The notes beneath the pieces are model-generated. The model ran no database searches. It had not been told where the DNA came from and was given only the letters and a program-made list of their open reading frames with translations. A stretch of 8,390 bases of DNA from Actinomycetota bacterium (GTDB taxonomy: Bacteria; Actinomycetota; Actinomycetes; S36-B12; UBA5976): the NCBI GenBank assembly GCA_947486505.1, contig CANKTT010000061.1, positions 1-8,390 of the forward strand, written 5' to 3'. Positions 1-6,228 of the stretch are shown in pieces (the stretch's first letter is position 1; every line of letters begins with the position of its first letter). The position numbers were made by a program, and so were the translations under genes.

Positions 1-1070
1 ACCCACTTGTAAGTTGCTGCCGCAAGAGCTAGCGAAAGCAAAATTAGCGGTATTGCCCAGACAGCGGGCAATTTCTCGGGGCCTTGAAATGGTTGCTGTA
101 AATATCTGGCGCCGAAATACAACACGGGCCAGTGCCATAAGTAAGTGGAGTAAGAAAGGTCTCCAAGGCGTTGTACTAGACCTAGTGAATAAATGCGATG
201 CAGTATCGGATCATCGGAATCCGAAGCAGAACCAAGCCAAAGAACTAAGGCTGCAGCACCAACTGGCAAGAACGTAATTGCGCCTGGGAAGTCGGCTTTT
301 GGATCGATTGCGACAACGCTGAAGAACAGCAGTCCCCAACCGATCCAGACCAATACCCGACGAATTGCGATCTGCTTGAAATGTCGATTGGCGCCAAAGG
401 TGGCTGCGATTCCACCTAAAGCAAATTCCCAGGCTCTACTCTGCGGCCCATAAAATGCCCAAAGACTCCCAGTACTCAGATAGTGCATCATCAAATAGAA
501 CGAAGCTGCTGCTACCACAATCAATATCACGGTGACGGTTGTGACCACATGCTTCTTTATTGCTGCGAAAACAAGTACCAACAGAATTGGGAAAAATATG
601 TAGAACTGTTCTTCGACTCCAAGCGACCAAAAATGAACTACTGGCCCAACACTTTGAGTTGCCCAGTAATCCATTTGAGTGCGAGCAAAATCAATGTTTG
701 CGAAATAGAAAGCGGCTGACCTGACATCGTCAAGTGCGCGCTGTCCCGCGAATCCTGGCAGCATCAACCAAATAAACACCGTTGTTACTAGCAACACCAA
801 AGTTGAGGCAGGGATTAATCTTCGTGCTCTGCGACCGATGAATGTGAGCAATGAAATTCGACCAGTGGTTAAACGCTCGCGAACCAATAAGCCGATAATC
901 AGATACCCAGAGATCACAAAAAAGATATCAACACCAACAAAACCAGACTTAAATACTGGAAGTCCAGCGTGGTATGCAACAACGGAACCAACCGCGAGAG
1001 CTCGCAGCGCCTGAATGTCTTTGCGTACAGTGCTGGTTTCTGACTTTAGATTGGATTGCAAACTTGTCAC
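1..1070 (-). CDS. Acyltransferase family 3 (OafA-like) membrane protein, 3' end cut by window
   Basis: Integral membrane O-acyltransferase of the acyltransferase-3 family, which moves acetyl or other acyl groups from the cytoplasmic side onto surface glycans. About 356 codons are visible and stay open to the left edge. Near the N-terminus is KDIQALRALAV (residues 17-27), then the conserved His in AYHAGLP (H34) and GFVGVDIFFVISGYLI (43-58). RRARRLIPAS follows, then the hallmark HFWSLGVEEQFY (146-157), SRAWEFALGG, and LSYSTYLWHWPV near residue 310. Several hydrophobic helices lie between these motifs. I chose the GTG at 1070-1068 because it overlaps the upstream stop by one base (TAGTG) and sits 16 codons before the first conserved motif; no clear Shine-Dalgarno is seen, so translational coupling is likely. 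Whether an SGNH domain follows cannot be seen. Its substrate is unknown; the context suggests a polysaccharide or glycolipid sugar. Sampled lines are 47-55% GC, higher than the methyltransferase and glycosyltransferase pair. Confidence 0.92.
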   Translation of the reverse strand, partial: MTSLQSNLKSETSTVRKDIQALRALAVGSVVAYHAGLPVFKSGFVGVDIFFVISGYLIIGLLVRERLTTGRISLLTFIGRRARRLIPASTLVLLVTTVFIWLMLPGFAGQRALDDVRSAAFYFANIDFARTQMDYWATQSVGPVVHFWSLGVEEQFYIFFPILLVLVFAAIKKHVVTTVTVILIVVAAASFYLMMHYLSTGSLWAFYGPQSRAWEFALGGIAATFGANRHFKQIAIRRVLVWIGWGLLFFSVVAIDPKADFPGAITFLPVGAAALVLWLGSASDSDDPILHRIYSLGLVQRLGDLSYSTYLWHWPVLYFGARYLQQPFQGPEKLPAVWAIPLILLSLALAAATYKW

Positions 1071-1384
1071 TACAATCGAGAAATGTTTGAACCAGACATG
1101 ATTCCTCGAGTGTCAAGGATCGTCTTTCCTGACGCAGCAATGTGCTCAAGATCAAACTCTTTGTGGTTCTGCAGTAAAACTACGATATCGGAATCAGAAA
1201 CGGCTTTAGATAAATCGACTTCTTGGTTTAGAAGTCGATCACCGGGATGTTCACCGTGCTCAGAATCTACATTCCAGGTTTTTACGTAAGGGTCAACATA
1301 AGAAACTGATGCGCCAAGTACCGCGCACCCTTGTGGGTTAAGGATTTCGGGCTTTAACTTGACGTCTACAACTATTTTCGGCAT
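1070..1384 (-). pseudogene. Remnant of a nucleotide-sugar dehydrogenase, C-terminal domain only
   Basis: A 104-codon frame matching only the C-terminal UDP-binding domain of UDP-glucose/UDP-ManNAc-type dehydrogenases, which normally exceed 400 residues. Recognisable parts are LGASVSYVDPYVKTW (residues 23-37), then SDIVVLLQNHKEFDLEHIA and ILDTRGIMSG near the end, typical of actinobacterial members. The NAD-binding Rossmann domain, catalytic Cys/Lys region and central dimer helix are absent. The first 22 residues keep only a faint echo of the domain start (KIVV...LKP), and the usual RESPA-type segment is missing, so enzyme activity is not expected. Directly upstream is an in-frame TAA, and in the other frames stops are frequent, so the missing part is not simply frameshifted nearby. 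An AGGA at 1394-1391, six bases before the ATG, could still allow translation, and the stop overlaps the acyltransferase start. It may be a decayed gene or a small retained protein; a dead remnant is more likely. Confidence 0.75.
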
Positions 1385-1513
1385 TTAGGGTCCTAAGAAG
1401 GGGCTTGTCTGAATTTTAGCGTTGGCTCGTCTAGTCACGCCTACTGGACCCAGACTTTCTTACTCATTGTAGATTTGGACTAGCGATCGTCGGTTAAGAG
1501 TTTGGGGCTCAAA
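1385..1513. other. Divergent intergenic spacer, 129 bp
   Basis: This spacer separates the minus-strand dehydrogenase remnant from the plus-strand methyltransferase, so promoters in both directions would be expected here. Possible -10 elements for the minus strand are TACAAT (1471-1466) and TAAAAT (1418-1413), and TAGATT (1470-1475) for the plus strand. None has a convincing -35 at normal spacing. The spacer should also contain one side of the recombination junction that removed the front of the dehydrogenase. No tRNA, transposase or attachment-site-like repeat is seen. Confidence 0.4.
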
Positions 1514-2128
1514 ATGGTGGCTAATGGGAACGGAGATGGTTCTATTACCCAAGGCGAAGAATACGCTGCCAGACTTGTGAGTCTCCAATCTGCCGCCTGG
1601 AAAGTAAAGTTTCGCCTTTTAGATCCATATAGTTGGCATATTAAATATATTTGCAAGGGAAATGTCTTAGAAATTGGTTCGGGAATTGGAAGAAATTTAC
1701 GTGCCCTAAAAGGTCGTTCCATTGGTGTTGATCACAATAAAACGTCGGTTGACTTCGCCAATGAAAAAGGACTCAAATCGCTGACCAGCACACAGTTCCT
1801 AACCAATTCTGAGTATAAGAACCAAAAGTTCGACACAATCCTGCTTTCACATGTGCTAGAGCACATTGACGAAGAAACCCAGAATGAAATTTTCATGCAA
1901 TATTTGCCATTCTTGAAACCGAATGCCCGCGTAGTCATAATTTGCCCCCAAGAAGTTGGATTTGATTCAGACCCGACACATATTCGCTGGGTCGATGAAG
2001 AAATATTGATGAAAACGCTAATCGCTCTAAATTGCAGCAAGATAAAGGTTAGTTCGTTCCCCTTTCCTCGCAGAGTAGGTACCAAATTTATATACAACCA
2101 ATTTGTTGCCATCGGTCAACTGAATTGA
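1514..2128 (+). CDS. Class I SAM-dependent methyltransferase
   Basis: Cytoplasmic methyltransferase of 204 residues with a Rossmann-type SAM-binding fold. Motif I is VLEIGSGIGRNL (residues 51-62), the acidic residue ending strand 2 is in IGVDHN (D73), and FDTILLSHVLEHI (106-118) is the motif IV region. Later features are VVIICPQ, DPTHIRW and SFPFPRRVG. The overall pattern resembles methyltransferases I associate with actinobacterial polysaccharide clusters; the acceptor, probably a sugar hydroxyl or carboxyl, cannot be read from sequence. I take ATG 1514 as start; an in-frame TTG at 1502 would add four residues, and neither has a strong Shine-Dalgarno. The glycosyltransferase starts 10 bases after the stop, so the two are probably co-transcribed and act on the same glycan. 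Most sampled lines are 30-40% GC, below flanking genes, suggesting separate acquisition. Confidence 0.88.
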   Translation: MVANGNGDGSITQGEEYAARLVSLQSAAWKVKFRLLDPYSWHIKYICKGNVLEIGSGIGRNLRALKGRSIGVDHNKTSVDFANEKGLKSLTSTQFLTNSEYKNQKFDTILLSHVLEHIDEETQNEIFMQYLPFLKPNARVVIICPQEVGFDSDPTHIRWVDEEILMKTLIALNCSKIKVSSFPFPRRVGTKFIYNQFVAIGQLN

Positions 2129-2138
2129 GCAACTAACA

Positions 2139-2966
2139 ATGCTGGATCCGATTTCCATTTCAATTGGTATTCCGACTTACAACAATTCAGAAACAATCGC
2201 ACAAACAATTAGTTCACTAAAAAGTCAAACTTTCCGAAATTGGGAATGTTTCGTTACAGATGATTCTCTATCTGATGAATCCATTGACGCAGCACGTTCG
2301 GCTATTGCTAATGATCCACGATTTACTTTAATAAAGAATGTCGCCAGATTAGGGGCAGCTGGAAACTGGAACAAAACATTGAGTTTGGCAACTGCTAAGT
2401 ACTTCAAATTGCTCTGTGCGGATGATGTTTTGGTACCTGATGCGCTACAAATTCAATTGCAAATGCTCGAAGACCACCCGGAATCTGTTTTGTGCACCGG
2501 AAGACGAAGCATTATCAGCTCAAGCGGAAAAATGCTGATCAAAGATCGAGGTCTGAATTCGCAAAGTGATTCGATTCCCAACGAAGTAGCTGCCCGCCGA
2601 TTTCTACGAAGTGGTTCTAATTTCTTCGGCGAACCTTCATTTGCGCTTTACCGAACTCAAGCCCTGAGAGGAGCGGGAGGGTTCAACGCCGACTGGAGTT
2701 ACCTGATTGATGTCGTTTCCTATTTGAGTGTCTTAGAGCACGGAGACTTTTCACCAGTAAGTGAAAATCTTGGATCATTCAGAATATCCTCAACATCATG
2801 GAGCGCGGCTCTCGCCAAGCAACAACGTAAGGAAGCCCTAAAGTGCCTCGAATTCGCTTTCGATTTAGATTACGTCCGCGCTAATCGATTTGATTTATTG
2901 TCGGGCAAACTTTCTGCCACATTTTCCAGTTTTGTCAGAAGGGCGATGTTTAGGTTTCTTGGCTAG
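2139..2966 (+). CDS. Family 2 glycosyltransferase
   Basis: Cytoplasmic GT-A fold glycosyltransferase of 275 residues that transfers a sugar from a nucleotide donor to a growing glycan. The N-terminal strand and nucleotide-binding loop is ISIGIPTYNNSETI (residues 7-20), followed by the donor-binding acidic pair in FVTDDSLSDES (D41/D42). Then come NVARLGAAGNWNKTL and the metal-binding DXD-like motif LLCADDVL (D95/D96). The C-terminal half carries GAGGFNADWSYLIDV, a usual acceptor-side region of family 2 enzymes. No membrane segment is evident, so this is a soluble or peripheral enzyme, unlike the GtrB-like protein in this window. It follows the methyltransferase by 10 bases with no strong ribosome site, suggesting coupled translation. 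Its last 17 bases overlap, tail to tail, the SDR gene on the other strand. Sampled lines are 33-35% GC. Donor and acceptor are unknown. Confidence 0.9.
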   Translation: MLDPISISIGIPTYNNSETIAQTISSLKSQTFRNWECFVTDDSLSDESIDAARSAIANDPRFTLIKNVARLGAAGNWNKTLSLATAKYFKLLCADDVLVPDALQIQLQMLEDHPESVLCTGRRSIISSSGKMLIKDRGLNSQSDSIPNEVAARRFLRSGSNFFGEPSFALYRTQALRGAGGFNADWSYLIDVVSYLSVLEHGDFSPVSENLGSFRISSTSWSAALAKQQRKEALKCLEFAFDLDYVRANRFDLLSGKLSATFSSFVRRAMFRFLG

Positions 2967-3861
2967 CAATCCGGTCTATTTCTAGTCTCTGACTTTCAAT
3001 TATGGAACTAACGCCTTCAGCCAAACTAGCGCACTGATAATCATCCACAGACCTCAGTACAGAACTTTTGAACACGAGCGAACTTGGCTGCAATCCTGTT
3101 TCACGTTGTTCGGCAAATACGATTGGCGTAATCATTCCTGTTAACCGATCAATCTCAGAAACCACTTCAGATATTGAGGAACTAACTCCCGATGCAATGA
3201 TTTTAACTTCAGTTTTGGAATCTTTACCGTTACAGAACGAAATGAATCGACTAATTTTCGCGCCAACATCATCAGCAAAAATGTAATCTCTCTTTGTTTC
3301 CATCGGAACATAAATTGTGATCGGTTGATTTCTAAGTGCGGCCTGAACTAAATGCGAAATGAGGCCCTGTTTTTTATTCAAATCCTGCCTTGGACCATAT
3401 GCGTTTGAGACTCTTGCGATAAGAGTCTTGAATCCAGCACTACTAGCTAATTTGATTAACTCAATTTCTTGTTGCAACTTTGCTTTGCCATAATCCGAGA
3501 TGGGATTTGGATCTGTACTTTCCGTTATTACCTCGTCTGGCACTTCGCCGTAAACCCCGCCAGCAGAACTCACCATATGAACAAAACCGATTTGCGTTTC
3601 ATTTCGCTTCACCGCATTCAAGAAGGCTCGAAAAAGCATCATTTCCATATCAAGCATTTCCTTTGTAGCCGAAACTCCACTACTTCCAGCTGCCCACACA
3701 ATTCCAGTACCTGGTTGCTCTACATTCCAGGATTCAAAATTGGCAATGCATTGCTCTATGTTTCCCCATGGCATTCTTATCGGAAAAGGTTTTGCATTTT
3801 CTAAGTTATTAACAACGGCGGAACCAATTAGGCCACTACTTCCAATTACAAAAGTTTCCAA
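2950..3861 (-). CDS. NAD-dependent epimerase/dehydratase family SDR, TTG start
   Basis: Extended short-chain dehydrogenase/reductase of 303 residues, probably modifying a nucleotide sugar in the cytoplasm. The NAD(P)-binding glycine motif is IGSSGLIGS (G7, G10, G13); the catalytic Ser region is VSSAGGVYGE (98-106), and the Y-x3-K pair is Y124/K128 in SDYGKAKLQ. ARVSNAYGPRQ and RDYIFADDVG (191-200) match the substrate-binding half of sugar epimerases/dehydratases. The strand-4 region reads VWAAGSSGVS rather than the usual HLAA form, so this is a side branch and I will not name it GalE. No ATG lies near the N-terminus: the start is TTG 3861-3859, forced by the glycine motif beginning six residues later. 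It lies two bases after the GtrB-like stop with no Shine-Dalgarno, so it likely depends on reinitiation. It is the last gene of the rmlD operon, and its end overlaps the convergent glycosyltransferase gene by 17 bases. Confidence 0.85.
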   Translation of the reverse strand: METFVIGSSGLIGSAVVNNLENAKPFPIRMPWGNIEQCIANFESWNVEQPGTGIVWAAGSSGVSATKEMLDMEMMLFRAFLNAVKRNETQIGFVHMVSSAGGVYGEVPDEVITESTDPNPISDYGKAKLQQEIELIKLASSAGFKTLIARVSNAYGPRQDLNKKQGLISHLVQAALRNQPITIYVPMETKRDYIFADDVGAKISRFISFCNGKDSKTEVKIIASGVSSSISEVVSEIDRLTGMITPIVFAEQRETGLQPSSLVFKSSVLRSVDDYQCASLAEGVSSIIESQRLEIDRIASQET

Positions 3862-3863
3862 AA

Positions 3864-4886
3864 TTAATCGCTTAGTGAATCGTTCTTGATGTCTCTTGCA
3901 TTGCCAAGCGGACCGTCAATTGGATCATTAACCTTCAGGAACAATGGTTTACCCATTGTGGATCTGACGGTAGCTCCGAGAAACTCGGAAATCACACCGA
4001 GTGAAAGCATCGTTAATCCGCTTGTTACAAGCACTGCAACGATTACCGAAGTCCAGCCTGAGGCAGAAACACCTGTGACAAATTTCATCCAAATAACATA
4101 GGTCGTCAATGCAAACCCAGCCGTCGCTACGAATACGCCAAGTAGAGCTATGACCCTTAGCGGTCGTGCTCCTGCAGTAACTACGAGTCTGCCAAAGTGA
4201 CTTATCAGGCTGCCCGTTGAATACCCGGATGGTCTATCTTCATTCCTCAACTCGACGTCGCAGGTAGTTGCTGATGAAGTTACCCAAATCAGGCCAGCAT
4301 CAAGGTAAATTTCTGTTCCACCATATTCCGAAAGTGCCCTAGCCGGTTCACCAAGAATCAACCTATAACTGTTGAATTTTTCAAAATTTGTACTCGCGAG
4401 CATTAACTTTGACACCCATTTTGCAAATCTACTTAGACTGTTTCGCACATATCCATGTGGTGCCTTATTTGTTGGTCGAGCGTACACAATTTGCGAATTA
4501 GTTCTGATTGCCTCATCCAAAAATCTAGGGATGTACTTTGGGTCTTGCTGTCCGTCTTCATCTAGCGTGACAATCCAGTGGCCTAACGTTTCAGAAATGC
4601 CCGCCAAAGTAGCAGCATGTTGTCCGTAGTTTCTTGAGAGCCAGACACATTTAACATTCTTGAATTTTGCCTGAAGTTGCCGCATTACCAAGGCTGAGTC
4701 GTCTGGACCGCTATCGTGAACCAGAACAATTTCCTTTAGCGAAAACTTGTTCCCCGCCTCAGACTCATGAACTAATTCCACATCGCCATAAAGGCTGACG
4801 ATTTCATTAATTAATGGCTCGAGAACTTGCTCTCCTTTATACACGGGCACTACTAGTGAAAGGGTGTGTAAGAACTGCTTAGACAT
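3864..4886 (-). CDS. GtrB/DPM1-like polyprenyl-phosphate glycosyltransferase
   Basis: Membrane-anchored family 2 glycosyltransferase of 340 residues, of the type that loads a hexose or similar sugar onto undecaprenyl or decaprenyl phosphate at the cytoplasmic face. The catalytic domain starts LSLVVPVYKGEQVL (residues 9-22), with the acidic nucleotide-binding site in VLVHDSGPDDS (D58), LSRNYGQHAAT (83-93) and the DXD-like LDEDGQQDP (108-116). RPSGYS (218-223) matches the conserved R-x-x-G-x-S region before the membrane part. Two hydrophobic segments follow at about 243-268 and 277-304, the usual C-terminal anchor of this family. The ATG at 4886 has AGGGA four bases upstream and lies seven bases after the GtrA-like stop. 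Adjacency to a GtrA-family gene is the classic pairing of donor synthesis with membrane translocation. The sugar is unknown; the rmlD linkage makes a deoxysugar possible but does not show it. Confidence 0.88.
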   Translation of the reverse strand: MSKQFLHTLSLVVPVYKGEQVLEPLINEIVSLYGDVELVHESEAGNKFSLKEIVLVHDSGPDDSALVMRQLQAKFKNVKCVWLSRNYGQHAATLAGISETLGHWIVTLDEDGQQDPKYIPRFLDEAIRTNSQIVYARPTNKAPHGYVRNSLSRFAKWVSKLMLASTNFEKFNSYRLILGEPARALSEYGGTEIYLDAGLIWVTSSATTCDVELRNEDRPSGYSTGSLISHFGRLVVTAGARPLRVIALLGVFVATAGFALTTYVIWMKFVTGVSASGWTSVIVAVLVTSGLTMLSLGVISEFLGATVRSTMGKPLFLKVNDPIDGPLGNARDIKNDSLSD

Positions 4887-4893
4887 CTAATCC

Positions 4894-5328
4894 CTACTCT
4901 CTAGCCATGGGGTAAGTCTGGTCCGGAGAGGGATCCGAGCTCTCCACTTTAAACACCCAAAATTTCAACACGACGTACGTAATCAAGATTAGTGCTGACG
5001 CAATCAAAATTTGGCTCAGTATCACATTCATGTTAAGTCTCGATGTGAATATTCTCAGTAAGACTACGTTTGATAAGTATTGAAGAATTGAGATCAAAAG
5101 GAATTTTGGAAATTCTTCAGAGACTTTTTCCGATGAGCGCCATACATATTTCTTTTGTGTAGCAAACGACTGAATCACACCAAGAACAAATGAAATGGTG
5201 AGACTCTCGGTGATTGTAAGAACATCTGAAAAAGCAATCTGAACAACCACGAATATTGCCATGGAAAAAAACGTATTCCAAACTCCCACAGCAATGTAGC
5301 GTGCTTCAGCCTTCTCCCAATAATTCAC
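4894..5328 (-). CDS. GtrA-like four-helix membrane protein, GTG start
   Basis: Small integral membrane protein of 144 residues, the normal size for the GtrA family, thought to help flip polyprenyl-phosphate-linked sugars made by a GtrB partner. The N-terminus has ARYIAVGVWNTFFSMAIF (residues 9-26), typical of the family start. Four hydrophobic segments lie at about 11-33, 39-57, 75-95 and 102-126. Conserved basic-aromatic patches KKYVW (59-63) and LKFWVFK (121-127) close helices 2 and 4, as usual for GtrA proteins. The tail, about 18 residues, is polar. The start is GTG 5328-5326, which overlaps the rmlD stop as GTGA; GGAG at 5339-5336, seven bases upstream, supports it. The GtrB-like gene follows after seven bases. 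Together the two imply lipid-linked sugar export for decorating a surface glycan. No third, polytopic GtrIII-type transferase is visible in this window. Confidence 0.88.
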   Translation of the reverse strand: MNYWEKAEARYIAVGVWNTFFSMAIFVVVQIAFSDVLTITESLTISFVLGVIQSFATQKKYVWRSSEKVSEEFPKFLLISILQYLSNVVLLRIFTSRLNMNVILSQILIASALILITYVVLKFWVFKVESSDPSPDQTYPMARE

Positions 5329-6185
5329 TTGGTTACTCCATGGTTATCCGTTAAGAATTCTGTTAACGCTGATTCCCAATCTAGAAATGGTCGAAGATTG
5401 TTTGCCATCCACTTTTCTGAGCTAAGCACCGAATAACCCGGGCGAGCAGTCGTACGTAAGAACTGCTCTGAGCCCACTGGCGCTAGGTCAATGTCTGAAA
5501 AATTAAGTGTTTGGAAAATATACTCTGCGAAATGAAACCACGAAGTTTGCCCTTTGCAAGTGGCATTATAAATTCCAAAACTTGGCTTTACCTCAATTAC
5601 CGAAAGAATTCCCTTTGCTAATTGCTCTGTTGATGTTGGTTGCCCTACTTGATCATCGACAACACTTATTCGACTTTGTCGATTAGCCAAGTCGATCATG
5701 GTCGTAACAAAATTTTTTCCACCAGTACCATAAAGCCAGGCAGTTCTTAATATATATGAATCTGCGCCACTCGCGAGAATACGTTTTTCGCCTTCTAGTT
5801 TAGATTTTCCATACACCGTTAACGGATTAGTAATGTCAGACTCTTTATATGGCTCGGAACCTATTCCTTCGAAAACATAATCGGTAGAAATATGAATCAA
5901 TTTTGAGCCAGCTGCCTTGCAGGAATTAGCTAAGTTTTCAGCTCCAAGGGCATTCACGCTTATCGCGGCATTTACCTCAACTTCTGCATCATCTACCCGA
6001 GTAAATGCAGCGCAGTTGATTACGTAATCTGCGCCAGCATCTAAAACGACATTTTTGGTTTCAGATGCGTCTCGAATGTCGAGTTCCCGGGAATTTGTTG
6101 ACTCAAATCCAATCCCAGCCAATGATACTTCCGCTGAAACCGCTTGCCCTAGCATGCCATTCGCTCCAACTATCAGGACTTTCAC
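5325..6185 (-). CDS. rmlD: dTDP-4-dehydrorhamnose reductase
   Basis: Cytoplasmic enzyme for the last step of dTDP-L-rhamnose synthesis: NAD(P)H reduction of dTDP-4-dehydro-L-rhamnose. With the chosen start it has 286 residues, normal for RmlD. The cofactor motif is [11 protein letters not shown] (G7, G10, G13). [12 protein letters not shown] (57-68) is the family signature around the sugar site; the catalytic triad region is HISTDYVF (98-105) with Y125/K129 in [21 protein letters not shown] (245-259) is the usual C-terminal substrate motif. An upstream ATG at 6257 would add 24 residues reaching into rmlA; I prefer GTG 6185-6183, where AAAGGA lies five bases upstream and the glycine motif sits at the expected distance. 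It leads a four-gene operon with the GtrA-like, GtrB-like and SDR genes, and diverges from rmlA-rmlC-rmlB, so the rhamnose pathway is split over both strands. Confidence 0.95.
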   Translation of the reverse strand: MKVLIVGANGMLGQAVSAEVSLAGIGFESTNSRELDIRDASETKNVVLDAGADYVINCAAFTRVDDAEVEVNAAISVNALGAENLANSCKAAGSKLIHISTDYVFEGIGSEPYKESDITNPLTVYGKSKLEGEKRILASGADSYILRTAWLYGTGGKNFVTTMIDLANRQSRISVVDDQVGQPTSTEQLAKGILSVIEVKPSFGIYNATCKGQTSWFHFAEYIFQTLNFSDIDLAPVGSEQFLRTTARPGYSVLSSEKWMANNLRPFLDWESALTEFLTDNHGVTK

Positions 6186-6190
6186 TTCAG

Positions 6191-6196
6191 TCCTTT
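6191..6196 (-). promoter_or_regulatory. Ribosome binding site deciding the rmlD start
   Basis: AAAGGA on the minus strand, five bases before GTG 6185. It favours this start over the ATG at 6257, which would place the N-terminus inside the rmlA coding sequence and add 24 residues before the RmlD glycine motif. Confidence 0.65.
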
Positions 6197-6214
6197 CGCT
6201 TGGAAAGCGTTCGG

Positions 6215-6220
6215 TAGACT
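6215..6220 (+). promoter_or_regulatory. Candidate -10 element for rmlA (possible leaderless transcript)
   Basis: TAGACT fits the TAnnnT -10 pattern. Its last base lies eight bases before the rmlA ATG, so transcription would begin at or within about a base of the start codon. The bases between it and the ATG are pyrimidine-rich (TTCTCTCT), so there is no Shine-Dalgarno for rmlA, which supports a leaderless mRNA as is common in actinobacteria. No good -35 is seen at standard spacing. Confidence 0.4.
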
Positions 6221-6228
6221 TTCTCTCT

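Noticed and set aside
193..719. Short plus-strand and minus-strand frames within 193-719
   Set aside because: All lie over the continuous acyltransferase-3 reading frame, whose motifs (HFWSLGVEEQFY, SRAWEFALGG) fix the true frame.
1388..1455. Inverted repeats GGGTCC/GGACCC and GTCTG/CAGAC in the spacer upstream of the methyltransferase
   Set aside because: The arms are short, more than 35 bases apart, and the two pairs cross rather than nest, so they do not form a stable hairpin or an obvious operator.
1502..1513. TTG start four codons upstream for the methyltransferase
   Set aside because: The ATG at 1514 is the stronger codon and neither has a clear Shine-Dalgarno. The difference is only four residues.
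1732..2112. 126-codon open frame on the minus strand inside the methyltransferase gene
   Set aside because: It lies wholly opposite a well-supported methyltransferase, and its translation shows no recognisable domain.
3469..3804. 111-codon plus-strand frame inside the SDR gene
   Set aside because: It is antisense to the catalytic region of the SDR and has a low-complexity His/Ser/Cys-rich translation with no family match I recognise.
6055..6228. N-terminal extension of rmlA from an upstream in-frame ATG
   Set aside because: It would run antisense through the 5' part of rmlD and add 58 residues before the invariant MKGIVLAGG start of RmlA.
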